Below, in pieces: positions 7,020-14,911 of a stretch of DNA of 20,699 bases (the first letter of the stretch is position 1; the number at the start of each line of letters is the position of its first letter). The position numbers and the translations under genes were made by a program. The stretch comes from Candidatus Methanomethylophilaceae archaeon (lineage in GTDB: Archaea; Thermoplasmatota; Thermoplasmata; Methanomassiliicoccales; Methanomethylophilaceae). The DNA is taken from assembly GCA_011620825.1 (NCBI GenBank), contig WOYN01000132.1, positions 1-20,699 of the forward strand, in the 5' to 3' direction. A model generated the notes under the pieces. That model saw only the letters and a program-made list of their open reading frames with translations. It did no database searches and was not told the DNA's origin.

Positions 7020-7777
7020 GACATCGCAAAAGAAAAGTAACTTTCCACGTACTTGGAAGGCATGATGTTATGGCCTTCTCCCCTCAACCTTATCATAGTG
7101 CAGTTCCTTATCCTGTCTGCCAGCGCATCGCCGAACTCCAGCGGCACCATGTAATCTTCTGAACCATGTATCGAAAGGGTCGGTGCCATGATCATATGGG
7201 CGTTATCTTCCGTCGAATAAAGGTCTACCGCTCTTATCTGGTCGGCCAGGCCGTCGACGCTGTACCCGAAATCCTCTGCGACCGTCCTTTTCTTGACGAT
7301 AAAATGTCTTTCCGGGAAGCACATGGCCTTCAGCGGAACACTGAGATATTTCAATGGCATCCCTTCTTTTACAGCTTCGATCATGCCGTTCAACATGAAA
7401 GACGAACGCTCCGGCCTCCGGAGGTATGAAGAAACGAGCGCCAGCGTGGAAACGCGTTCTGGGTATAAGATAGCAATCGACTGCGCTATCTGGGACCCCA
7501 TGGACCACCCGAGGACGTGTGCTTTTTCAAAAGACAGTTTTTTCAGCAGTTCGGCGACATCCTCGGCCATATCGTCTATGGTGAACGGACCATTGTACTC
7601 TGTAGCGCCGGACCCCCTGTTGTCGACCGTGACGACCGTGAAACGTTTGGAAGCCTCGGGTATCACATCATTCCAGAAATCCATGCTGCTGCCGAATCCT
7701 GCAAGGAGGACCAAAGGGTCTCCGGACCCCGTTACAGAGTAGGAGAACCTGACCCCGTTCAGCTTGGCTATGGGCAT
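7007..7777 (-). CDS. alpha/beta-fold hydrolase
   Basis: A 256-residue alpha/beta hydrolase with the complete catalytic triad: nucleophile Ser92 in GWSMG, Asp208 in HGSEDYMVP, and His236 in GEGHN. The oxyanion region LLAGFGSS is at about 24-31 and DNRGSG at 52-57. A cap of about 60 residues lies between 120 and 185. Such proteins are esterases, lactonases, C-C hydrolases or haloperoxidase-like enzymes, and the substrate cannot be read here. ATG 7777 is preferred over an in-frame GTG at 7783 because a TATA-like GTATATGT (7800-7807) lies 26 nt upstream, giving a leaderless mRNA. The 3' end overlaps the convergent YkgJ-type gene by 13 nt. Confidence 0.88.
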   Translation of the reverse strand: MPIAKLNGVRFSYSVTGSGDPLVLLAGFGSSMDFWNDVIPEASKRFTVVTVDNRGSGATEYNGPFTIDDMAEDVAELLKKLSFEKAHVLGWSMGSQIAQSIAILYPERVSTLALVSSYLRRPERSSFMLNGMIEAVKEGMPLKYLSVPLKAMCFPERHFIVKKRTVAEDFGYSVDGLADQIRAVDLYSTEDNAHMIMAPTLSIHGSEDYMVPLEFGDALADRIRNCTMIRLRGEGHNIMPSKYVESYFSFAMSHGR

Positions 7778-7798
7778 AACCACTGATTATAATCCCCC

Positions 7799-7808
7799 TA
7801 CATATACG
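7799..7808 (-). promoter_or_regulatory. TATA-like box of the alpha/beta hydrolase gene
   Basis: Minus-strand CGTATATGTA is centred about 26 nt before the ATG at 7777. The 104-nt divergent gap also holds the plus-strand TTTATTAAAA (7831-7840), a candidate box for the flavoprotein gene that starts at 7882. Confidence 0.4.
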
Positions 7809-7881
7809 TGACGAGCCCGCCGATGAGTCATTTATTAAAAGATAAAACACTTCTCCCGATTGCAGAAAGCAGGACGTCCAA

Positions 7882-8457
7882 ATGAAAGTCACAGCATTCA
7901 ATTGCAGCCCACATAGAAACGGGAACACAGCGCATATGTTAATGTCGGTATTGTCCGTCCTTGAGGAGAACGACATAGAGACAGAGTTCGTGCAGGTCGG
8001 AGGCGTGGACATGCATACATGCCATGCCTGCGGAAAATGCAAAAAGAACCTGGACGGGAAATGTGTCCAGGACGACGACCCGCTTAACACATTCTCCCAG
8101 AAGATGGTAGCTTCCGATGGAGTTATAATCGGTTCCCCCACATACTACGCCGACCTGAGCCCAGAGGCGAAGATCCTCATTGACAGGGTCGGCTACTCAT
8201 GCAAGACGAAAGACGGTAACCCTCTCAGAAAAAAGGTCGGGGCCGCGGTCGTCGCCGTCAGAAGAGCCGGGGCGATACATGTTTTCGACAGCATCAACCA
8301 CTTTTTCCTGATCAACGAGATGATAATTCCAGGTTCCACTTACTGGAACATGAGCCTTGCCAAGGCCCCGGGGGACTACGAGAACGACACCGAAGGCGTG
8401 GCGACGATGAAGGCCCTCGGCGAGAACATGGCATGGCTTCTCAAGAAACTGGAGTGA
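7882..8457 (+). CDS. iron-sulfur flavoprotein-like NAD(P)H/FMN reductase (Isf family)
   Basis: A 191-residue flavodoxin-fold protein with FMN loop CSPHRNGNTA (8-17) and SPTYYA (85-90). The compact cysteine motif Cys47-x2-Cys50-x2-Cys53-x7-Cys61 fits the Isf rule C-x2-C-x2-C-x(4-7)-C, and the first three positions match those I recall for the Methanosarcina enzyme. It therefore probably carries a 4Fe-4S cluster plus FMN and moves electrons from ferredoxin to acceptors such as O2 or peroxide; this role is by family analogy. It is the second flavodoxin-type reductase in the window and differs clearly from the one at 822. It is followed after 4 nt by apgM, so they are probably cotranscribed. Confidence 0.87.
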   Translation: MKVTAFNCSPHRNGNTAHMLMSVLSVLEENDIETEFVQVGGVDMHTCHACGKCKKNLDGKCVQDDDPLNTFSQKMVASDGVIIGSPTYYADLSPEAKILIDRVGYSCKTKDGNPLRKKVGAAVVAVRRAGAIHVFDSINHFFLINEMIIPGSTYWNMSLAKAPGDYENDTEGVATMKALGENMAWLLKKLE

Positions 8458-8461
8458 TATC

Positions 8462-9700
8462 ATGTCCGCTCAGAAAAAGAAAATACTGCTGATAGTAATG
8501 GACGGGCTCGGAGACCGCGGGAACGAGGAGCTCGATTGGCTCACTCCTCTGCAGGCAACGAAAACCCCTAATTTCGACTGGTTCACAAAGAACGGGATGT
8601 CCGGCACATGCGACACCATAGCCCCCGGCGTCAGGCCCGGAAGCGATACCGCCCACCTGTCGATACTAGGATACAACCCGCGCGAAGTCTACACCGGCAG
8701 GGGGCCCTTCGAGGCCGCCGGAATCGGGCTCATAAGCAAGAAGGGCGACATAGCCTTCAGATGCAATTTCGCCACCGTAGACGATGATATGAACGTCATA
8801 GACCGCAGGGCAGGAAGGATTAAGGAGCCGGACACCGCCGAGCTGGTAAAATCCCTGCAGGGTCTGACCATAGACGGGGTGCAGGCCATTGTGAAAGAGG
8901 GCACGGAACATCGAGCCGCTTTGCTCCTCAGAGGACCGGACCTTTCTCCCGAAGTATCGGACCCTGACCCTCACGACCTTGCGAAGGTACTCGAATCCAA
9001 ACCCAAATGCTCCGGGGCTGTTTTTACAGCTGGTGTTATCAACAAGTTCGTGACCATGAGCTATGAGATCCTAAAAGACCATCCCGTCAACAGGAGGAGA
9101 ATAGCAGAGGGACTTCCCCCTGCGAACGTTCTGCTTCCCAGAGGCGGAGGTTCATTTCCCAACATCGAGCCGTTTCCGGAGACCCACGGCATGCGTTCCG
9201 CATGTGTTGCCGGCGTCGGTATGATAAAGGGCATCTGCGGCGTGTGCGGGCTGGACGTTCTTGACGTTCCGCCAAGATGCACCGGAGGAACGGATTCGGA
9301 CTTCACCCTTAAAGCGAAGTTTGCACTCGAAGCCCTGGAAGAATATGACTTCATACTGATGAACTGCAAGGCCCCCGACATCTGCGGTCACGATGGAAAC
9401 GCTAAACTGAAGTGCGAGATAATACAGAAGCTTGACGATATGGCCGGATATATACGCGACAACTTCCCGAAGGATCTGGTCGTCGTGTTCACTGCCGACC
9501 ACAGCACCCCCTGCAGCCTTATGGACCACAGCGGAGACCCGGTCCCCATTACGATATACACCCCCGGGATCGTCGTGGACTCGGCGACCAAATTCAGCGA
9601 GTCCGGTTGCGCGACAGGGTCGATCGGTCGCATAAGGGGATTCGACATCGTGCCTATATGCATGGACCTTGCGAACCGGACGGAGAAATACGGAGCCTGA
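8462..9700 (+). CDS. apgM: 2,3-bisphosphoglycerate-independent phosphoglycerate mutase, archaeal type
   Basis: A 412-residue archaeal cofactor-independent phosphoglycerate mutase of the alkaline phosphatase superfamily, interconverting 3- and 2-phosphoglycerate in glycolysis/gluconeogenesis. Metal ligand Asp14 is in VMDGLGDRG. The phosphoserine nucleophile is Ser61 in RPGSDTAHLSILGY, followed by GRGPFEAAG (79-87). C-terminal metal-binding segments are DICGHDGN and FTADHSTPC. Length is normal for the family. The start ATG is 4 nt after the flavoprotein stop. The stop ends at 9700, abutting the convergent pilin-like gene, which ends at 9701, with no intergenic base. Confidence 0.95.
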   Translation: MSAQKKKILLIVMDGLGDRGNEELDWLTPLQATKTPNFDWFTKNGMSGTCDTIAPGVRPGSDTAHLSILGYNPREVYTGRGPFEAAGIGLISKKGDIAFRCNFATVDDDMNVIDRRAGRIKEPDTAELVKSLQGLTIDGVQAIVKEGTEHRAALLLRGPDLSPEVSDPDPHDLAKVLESKPKCSGAVFTAGVINKFVTMSYEILKDHPVNRRRIAEGLPPANVLLPRGGGSFPNIEPFPETHGMRSACVAGVGMIKGICGVCGLDVLDVPPRCTGGTDSDFTLKAKFALEALEEYDFILMNCKAPDICGHDGNAKLKCEIIQKLDDMAGYIRDNFPKDLVVVFTADHSTPCSLMDHSGDPVPITIYTPGIVVDSATKFSESGCATGSIGRIRGFDIVPICMDLANRTEKYGA

Positions 9701-10138
9701 TCAATACACGGTCAGAATATATACAGCTGTGAAATTATCCCCCGCAACCTTCTGAGAGAAGGAAGAACCGGGCGTCCCGGCCCCGGAGCCCACAGTGTAC
9801 GACATCCCGTTGTGCTGGACCGTGAGGGCGTACGCCCCCTCTCTCAGGAAGTGCGAATCGAGTATCTCTGATGCCGTCCGGGCGGCGTCACAGTCGATGT
9901 ACAATTCATATACCAGTGCTTCGCACATTTTGACCGTGATCGGACCGCAGTCCTTCTCTAGCTCTATCTCGACATCGGACTCGAGGAGCAGCGGCAGTAT
10001 GTCGGATGCGTCCTGGACTTCGCTTTTTTCGGACGTTTCAACAAGGGAGTGCATCGCTGAAAATGCAATCGTCATCAGAATGATGAAGATCATGGCGTCC
10101 ACCGTCGCGGTGAACCCTTTTTTGCTTTTCATGCCCAT
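9701..10138 (-). CDS. small pilin-like secreted/membrane protein A
   Basis: A 145-residue protein with a short positive N terminus and one hydrophobic helix (about 9-30), followed by a soluble domain with three cysteines. The start MGMKSKKG/FTATVDAMIF resembles an archaeal class III (type IV prepilin) signal peptide: basic residues, Gly8, Phe9, then a hydrophobic stretch. Canonical Glu+5 is absent, with Asp at +6. It would form part of a pilus-like surface structure, handled by the ATPase and FlaJ-like protein encoded at 13141-16306. ATG 10138 is chosen because GGAGGT lies 6 nt upstream; the ATG at 10132 (ATGA overlap) is the alternative. It overlaps the upstream pilin-like gene by 10 nt. No specific family recognised. 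Confidence 0.7.
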   Translation of the reverse strand: MGMKSKKGFTATVDAMIFIILMTIAFSAMHSLVETSEKSEVQDASDILPLLLESDVEIELEKDCGPITVKMCEALVYELYIDCDAARTASEILDSHFLREGAYALTVQHNGMSYTVGSGAGTPGSSFSQKVAGDNFTAVYILTVY

Positions 10139-10548
10139 ATCCTGACCTCCAGATTTACCAACGCCGTTCCTCCGGCATAGTCAACGGAACAGATTCTCCT
10201 TTCCATGGACATTGTGCCTTCGAACGTACCGGCGCTGAAATACAATCGACCTTCGAACCTGGGCTCTCCTGCGGAGTCAGGCACCGAAGTGCACATCACC
10301 GAGGCGCCTCCGATCCCCCTGAGATCGATCTGTGATTGCAGCTCGTCCTGAAGATCCCCTTCTATCCTGCCGTCCGCGATCCGTATCCCGTCGGCAAGGG
10401 AATCTATGTTTATGTCCCTCTTACTGACGTCGGTCTCGATCGCATATATAGCGGTTGCGCCTATGAACGCCGTCAGGACCAAGGTGACCGCCATTGCGGC
10501 CGCCATTGCCTCCATGAAACCGATGTCTCCCTTTCTGTTCATCCTCAT
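10129..10548 (-). CDS. small pilin-like secreted/membrane protein B
   Basis: A 139-residue protein with basic start MRMNRKGDIG, then a hydrophobic helix (about 11-37), and a soluble C-terminal domain rich in beta-type sequence with two cysteines. It looks like a minor pilin. A prepilin peptidase could cut after Gly7 or Gly10, though neither site is canonical (Glu13 would be +6 or +3). It is the first of two overlapping genes and lies 50 nt downstream of the U32 gene on the same strand. A TATA-like AATTAATTTAAC (minus strand, about 10593-10604) over the U32 stop codon may drive the pair. Function rests on topology and on neighbourhood with pilus motor genes. Confidence 0.65.
   Translation of the reverse strand: MRMNRKGDIGFMEAMAAAMAVTLVLTAFIGATAIYAIETDVSKRDINIDSLADGIRIADGRIEGDLQDELQSQIDLRGIGGASVMCTSVPDSAGEPRFEGRLYFSAGTFEGTMSMERRICSVDYAGGTALVNLEVRIWA
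10145..10150 (-). promoter_or_regulatory. ribosome binding site GGAGGT
   Basis: A perfect GGAGGT on the minus strand, inside the end of pilin-like gene B, 6 nt before the ATG at 10138. It decides the start of pilin-like gene A in favour of 10138 over 10132. Confidence 0.7.
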
Positions 10549-10598
10549 ATAACCAGGGTCGGTCTATGTGATGAAATAAGCCTGAAGGTACAGTTAAA

Positions 10599-12509
10599 TT
10601 AATTCACTCCGCGCTGGTAGTGGCCGTACGTAACAGAACCGCACATCTCGGAAATCTTCGACTTCTTCGACATATCGCGTTCCGCATATGCCTCGGCCAC
10701 CAATTTCGCCAGCTGGACAGGGCGCTTCCTCAGATCGATACCGAAGGAATCCACTCCCATCTTCTGAAGCTCCGGCAATTGTTCAAGAAGCATGAGGTCC
10801 GATGAGTTGAGCAGGTGCGACATCCCGTTGCCGTCCCTGTATATGGGGAACTGGAATTCCTTTTCGTCTTCCATGATCCCGTTTCCCATAGCCGGGTCGC
10901 GGGTGATCATAAGCTCTTGTCGCCCGAACACCATCACTTCCACGAGACCGCTGTAATACTCGGTGATATTGCGGATCTCGTTCTTTGAAAGCTCCATTGA
11001 AATAGTGGTCTGGTTGACGGTCAGCGGATAGTACGAGTTGAAAAAATTCATGAACGCGCTCCCGTAGATCCGCGGCGACTTTCTGTTGGCATAAAGCTGG
11101 CCTACGGTGTTGACCATCACGCTTGTGTTCTCCGGAGCGATATCTGTGGGATCGAACCTTGGGAGCAGGGTTACGCACTCTATTTCCCTCGCCTTGCATA
11201 TCTCCCTGGCCTCCTCTATGCTGTCGCCCAGTTCGAAATAGACCCTGTTTGCGTGGTCTGCAACGGCCTCGAGGTTCCTTATCGAGTTCACATAGAACGA
11301 AATCTCGGGCCTGGTCTCCTTCCTGTGGACCCTTTCAGGTATCGACCTGCGCTTGGGGTCGTTGCGCTTTATCTTTCCGGTGAAGACGGGAACGGCCCCG
11401 ATGCTGTTCTTCACTTCGTCTATGCGGGGATCGTACGTCCTGTATATCTGGTACTTTCCGTTGGGTACCTTGAAGGGGACCGTCACCTTCTTGGTCTCAC
11501 CGACCTTGAATCCGCCGATCTTTTCATCGCCCTTGAATATGGATATCCCGTCCCTTGTGTTCAGGACCTCGTTGAGGTCCGACTGCAAGAAGGAGCGGTC
11601 TATGATGTCCGCCGTCCCTAGGTAATATCCTCTGTTGTCCGGATATGAGGATTGCACCGGCGAGACGACCCCGCCCAAATACCCGTCGCATATGCCACGG
11701 TTGAATATCGTATGCAACAATCCCGCGGTGGCGGCTATCGTCTTGTTGTCTTCTCCGTTCTCCTTCATCGAATAGACCTTCGAAGCAAGATATGCGTATG
11801 CCGGGCTCCGCATCCTGCCTTCGATCTTCGCCGAGGTGATACCGATCTCCTTCAGCATGGGAATATAATTCAGTCCGTATATGTCGGCGCAGCTCATTAT
11901 GTACTCGTTCCTCAGCCCGAGCTTGTATTTCTTTCTGCAAGGCTGAGCGCACTGTCCGCGGTTGCCGCTCCTTCCGCCTATGAGGCTTGAGAACAGGCAG
12001 CCGCCGGACATGCAATAGCACAATGCGCCCTGGACGAAGACCTCGGTCTCCACAGGCGAATCCTTGACGATTTTTTTTATCTCCTCGAAAGTGAGCTCGC
12101 GTGCGAGTATCGCCCGGTCTATCCCGTTCGAGGCACACCATTCCAGGCCCGCCCTCGAGTGGATCCCCATCTGGGTCGAGGCATGCTTGGGTATGTCCAC
12201 CTTGCTTAGCTGCTTCAGGAGGCCCAGGTCCTGGACCAGGACCGCATCCGCGTCGATATCCGATAGGAACCTCACGAACGAGAGCGCATCGTCCATCTCC
12301 GAGTCCTTTATGAGCGTGTTCACAGTGACATATACCTTGACGCCGCGGTCATGCGCGTACATCACCGCGCCCTCTATCTGCTGGTCGGAGAAGTTGTCCG
12401 TGAAAGCTCTGGCCCCGTACGATTTACCACCTAAATATACGGCATTGCATCCGCCTTTGATCGCAGCGACCAGCCCTTCAGGGGAACCTGCGGGAGCCAA
12501 TATTTCCAT
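10599..12509 (-). CDS. U32 peptidase-family protein (RNA hydroxylase-like)
   Basis: A 636-residue member of the U32 family. The N-terminal TIM-barrel-like region begins MEILAPAGSPEGL. The U32 signature runs at 156-175 (E156-x-F-x2-G161-A-L-C164-x4-G169-x-C171), with Phe at the usual aliphatic position 173. Four cysteines (Cys164, 171, 187, 191) fit the 4Fe-4S site known from U32 proteins. The C-terminal half (about 380-500) matches the collagenase-like DUF3656 position seen in long members. Despite the name, characterised bacterial relatives (RlhA, TrhP) hydroxylate rRNA or tRNA, so RNA modification is more likely than proteolysis here. A TATA box (TTATAAAG) 27 nt upstream indicates a leaderless mRNA. 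It splits the pilus locus in two. Confidence 0.9.
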   Translation of the reverse strand: MEILAPAGSPEGLVAAIKGGCNAVYLGGKSYGARAFTDNFSDQQIEGAVMYAHDRGVKVYVTVNTLIKDSEMDDALSFVRFLSDIDADAVLVQDLGLLKQLSKVDIPKHASTQMGIHSRAGLEWCASNGIDRAILARELTFEEIKKIVKDSPVETEVFVQGALCYCMSGGCLFSSLIGGRSGNRGQCAQPCRKKYKLGLRNEYIMSCADIYGLNYIPMLKEIGITSAKIEGRMRSPAYAYLASKVYSMKENGEDNKTIAATAGLLHTIFNRGICDGYLGGVVSPVQSSYPDNRGYYLGTADIIDRSFLQSDLNEVLNTRDGISIFKGDEKIGGFKVGETKKVTVPFKVPNGKYQIYRTYDPRIDEVKNSIGAVPVFTGKIKRNDPKRRSIPERVHRKETRPEISFYVNSIRNLEAVADHANRVYFELGDSIEEAREICKAREIECVTLLPRFDPTDIAPENTSVMVNTVGQLYANRKSPRIYGSAFMNFFNSYYPLTVNQTTISMELSKNEIRNITEYYSGLVEVMVFGRQELMITRDPAMGNGIMEDEKEFQFPIYRDGNGMSHLLNSSDLMLLEQLPELQKMGVDSFGIDLRKRPVQLAKLVAEAYAERDMSKKSKISEMCGSVTYGHYQRGVN

Positions 12510-12531
12510 GGCAAACGCTAGGCGGGCCCAT

Positions 12532-12541
12532 CCTTTATAAC
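12532..12541 (-). promoter_or_regulatory. TATA box of the U32 gene
   Basis: Minus-strand GTTATAAAGG is centred 27 nt upstream of the ATG at 12509, in GC-rich surroundings. The spacing predicts a leaderless transcript. Confidence 0.55.
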
Positions 12542-12582
12542 TTATCCCTTGGACATGTTCTGAAGTCTAACTGTAATTTTCC

Positions 12583-12592
12583 GTTTTAATAC
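12583..12592 (+). promoter_or_regulatory. TATA-like box of the pilus motor operon
   Basis: GTTTTAATAC lies 18-27 nt before the ATG at 12610 and about 29 nt (centre) before the ATG at 12616. It would drive the Cys-rich protein, ATPase and FlaJ-like genes as one unit, divergent from U32. Confidence 0.45.
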
Positions 12593-12609
12593 TCCGATCC
12601 GTCGGTCAA

Positions 12610-13137
12610 ATGATCATGGAACAAAGATTCCCGAAAAAAAAGAACGGAAAGAACGGTGCAGCAAGGTCCAAGATCGACGGCGATGTGCTCAGCATTGACT
12701 GCAGGGACTGCGGAAATGTCCCGGATGCGGGCAGTGCGGAATGTATAAGATGCATCGTGTCAAACATATCCGAGAACGGTTGCGCGGCGCGGATCCGTCT
12801 CAGAACGGGCAGGGACCTGGAGATATCCGGGCCGGCCGCCGAAATACTGTGCAAATTGTCTTTTATCGATAAGTCCGCCTCATCGATCGGCGGCAGCAGG
12901 ACACATAGGTGCAGGTCATGTCACTATTCATGCGATAAGATCGTAAGCATAGCATGGAGCAGCTTTCCTACTCCGGACTTCTCGGGGGCCCGCGGGAAGC
13001 TGATGTCGTTCAGGACCGCCAACAATATCTGCGATGACTGTATCCAGAAGACATACAGGGTCTTGGATCAGGCCGAGCTCTCCGTTTCTGAAATCTCCAA
13101 AAGAACTTCCGCTATGGCCGGCGGCAAGGGGGTCTGA
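12610..13137 (+). CDS. Cys-rich double zinc-ribbon-like protein, unknown family
   Basis: A 175-residue soluble protein I do not recognise. It opens with a lysine-rich stretch (KKKNGKNG). The first four-Cys group is Cys31-x2-Cys34-x10-Cys45-x2-Cys48 and the second is Cys101-x2-Cys104 with Cys108, then Cys141-x2-Cys144. Extra cysteines are at 58 and 81, making 11 in total. The spacing suggests two treble-clef or ribbon-type zinc sites flanking a central domain. It has no signal peptide and no membrane helix, so it is cytoplasmic. It is the first gene of the operon, 3 nt before the secretion ATPase, so it is probably an accessory or regulatory partner of that motor. An alternative start is ATG 12616. 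Confidence 0.75.
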   Translation: MIMEQRFPKKKNGKNGAARSKIDGDVLSIDCRDCGNVPDAGSAECIRCIVSNISENGCAARIRLRTGRDLEISGPAAEILCKLSFIDKSASSIGGSRTHRCRSCHYSCDKIVSIAWSSFPTPDFSGARGKLMSFRTANNICDDCIQKTYRVLDQAELSVSEISKRTSAMAGGKGV

Positions 13138-13140
13138 GGC

Positions 13141-14910
13141 ATGCCGAGGATATGGAACGGCAAATCTATGGAAGATTACGGGACGTCGGGGGTTTTCGGT
13201 GGCACCGAAGAAAAAATTGAAAAAACCAACGGACCGGTCCCCCGATACGGAGCACCGGCAAGACTGGAATCCGATACGGCGGGCCTTATCGCCGATATCG
13301 GCAAGATCGCGGCATCCAACATGAGAGTGAAGCCCACATATGCGGATTGCTGGCTGATCGGCTCGGCAGACGAATTGGACATAATCTCGGAATACAGGCT
13401 TCCGGGCGCCGGCGTCATCATAGGCACCTCTTCCGACGGCGAGACCGAATATAATCTCGCCCCGGACGAGTACACTTCGGCCGATTCGATAAACGTGGTC
13501 GTGTCCAAAGCCATCGACGGCATCCGCGATTCATACAGGAAAAGAGGGGGGAGGATGGACAGACAGAGTGTCCTGAGCGAGGCTCGCGGAAAGATAATGG
13601 AACTTTCGGATACGGTAGAGGCCGTTTACGGAAGCAACTGCATCGACCTCGATAAGGTCATCGACGGACTCTGCGAGACCGTTTACAGATACACGGTCGG
13701 GCTGGGAATATTCGATATTCTGTTGTCGGACCCGAGGCTGGAAGACATATACATCGACGCACCGTGCGATAAGAACCGCATACACGTCACAATGAGCGGA
13801 GTGTCCGGCATCAACTCCAATTTGCGCTGCAGGACTAACCTGATGGTCGACCGCAAAGAGGTAATGAACCTGATAAGCGTGCTCAAAAGGGACAGCGGCC
13901 TTTCGTTCTGCGAGTCGGAACCGGTCCTGGAAACGGACATGAAAGGCCGTGATGCCAGGGCGACCGTGATAGGGTACCCGATGAGCCCGAACGGGGATGC
14001 GGTATCGATCAGGAAACATTCCACCAGACCATGGACGCTTACAAGACTGATAGCAAACGGCACGCTCGACCACGAAACAGCGGGGCTGCTGTCGTTCCTT
14101 GTCGATAACCGTTGCACATTCCTGATATGCGGAGCCAGAGGGGCGGGGAAAAGCTCGCTTCTCACGGCGCTGATGTTCGAATTCCCCATGGCCCAGAGGA
14201 TACTGACCATAGAGGACACGATGGAGCTCCCCGGCGAAAATATGAGAAAGATGGGCTACAAGGTCCAGTCGATGCTCATCAACGAAAAAATGGACGGAAA
14301 CAACCTTTCCCGTGCGGACGAAGCCCTGAGAGTGTCTCTCAGGATGGGGGAATCGGCCATCATCCTGGGCGAGGTCAGGGGCGAGGAGGCGAAGACGCTT
14401 TATCAAAGCATGAGAACGGGGCGCGCAGGAAGTTCGATAATGGGCACCATTCACGGAGATTCTGCGAAGTCCGTCTATAATCGTGTTGTGCACGACATGG
14501 GCATCGCCCCCGAAGCCTTCATGGCCACCGATATCCTGGTCACGCTGGGTTCTCTCAGGGACAGACGGGCGGGCAACCAGAAGAGGATGCTCAATGAGAT
14601 GGTAGCTACCGGCGAGAAGACCGGAGAGTTCATAGATATTTCAGATGCTGAAGGGCTGTTCTCTTCCCCTATGATGAAAAGGATTTCCTCATCCTGCGGC
14701 ATGGATAAAAAAGAAATTCTGAACGATATCCGCGCAAGGTCCGGCATCAGGAAGTTACTGGCAGAGAAGGGCGCTCGGGACGATAGGTTTCTAGGGCCCG
14801 AATGGATAACCATGGCGAACGACCACATATTCAGGAACCCGAGCAAGGAATCGGGTCTTCTGATCAGCTCTTTCGAGACCAAGGTACGCAGAGCAGAGGA
14901 GGGCGAATGA
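13141..14910 (+). CDS. type II/IV secretion system ATPase, FlaI/TadA-type
   Basis: A 589-residue hexameric motor ATPase of the GspE/PilB/FlaI superfamily that would power assembly of a pilus-like fibre at the membrane. Walker A is GARGAGKS (331-338), the Asp box ILTIEDTMEL includes Glu358-Asp359, Walker B AIILGE ends at Glu411 and is followed by VRGEEA, and the His box GTIHGDSA has His438. The preceding N-terminal domain (about 120-320) includes DPRLEDIYI and the SIRKHS motif, typical of archaeal members. The first 100 residues are family-specific. The last 100 residues after the core are an extra C-terminal region. Start 3 nt after the Cys-rich gene stop; stop 1 nt before the FlaJ-like gene. 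Confidence 0.92.
   Translation: MPRIWNGKSMEDYGTSGVFGGTEEKIEKTNGPVPRYGAPARLESDTAGLIADIGKIAASNMRVKPTYADCWLIGSADELDIISEYRLPGAGVIIGTSSDGETEYNLAPDEYTSADSINVVVSKAIDGIRDSYRKRGGRMDRQSVLSEARGKIMELSDTVEAVYGSNCIDLDKVIDGLCETVYRYTVGLGIFDILLSDPRLEDIYIDAPCDKNRIHVTMSGVSGINSNLRCRTNLMVDRKEVMNLISVLKRDSGLSFCESEPVLETDMKGRDARATVIGYPMSPNGDAVSIRKHSTRPWTLTRLIANGTLDHETAGLLSFLVDNRCTFLICGARGAGKSSLLTALMFEFPMAQRILTIEDTMELPGENMRKMGYKVQSMLINEKMDGNNLSRADEALRVSLRMGESAIILGEVRGEEAKTLYQSMRTGRAGSSIMGTIHGDSAKSVYNRVVHDMGIAPEAFMATDILVTLGSLRDRRAGNQKRMLNEMVATGEKTGEFIDISDAEGLFSSPMMKRISSSCGMDKKEILNDIRARSGIRKLLAEKGARDDRFLGPEWITMANDHIFRNPSKESGLLISSFETKVRRAEEGE
14898..14903 (+). promoter_or_regulatory. ribosome binding site supporting a TTG start
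   Basis: GGAGGG at the end of the ATPase gene lies 8 nt before the TTG at 14912. It supports TTG as the true start of the FlaJ-like gene, since the first in-frame ATG is 33 nt further on and has no such site. Confidence 0.55.
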
Positions 14911-14911
14911 G

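Noticed and set aside
13531..14493. 320-codon open frame on the minus strand opposite the secretion ATPase
   Set aside because: The plus strand has every catalytic motif of the ATPase in a 589-residue frame. The antisense frame shows no recognisable domain and is a GC-driven shadow.
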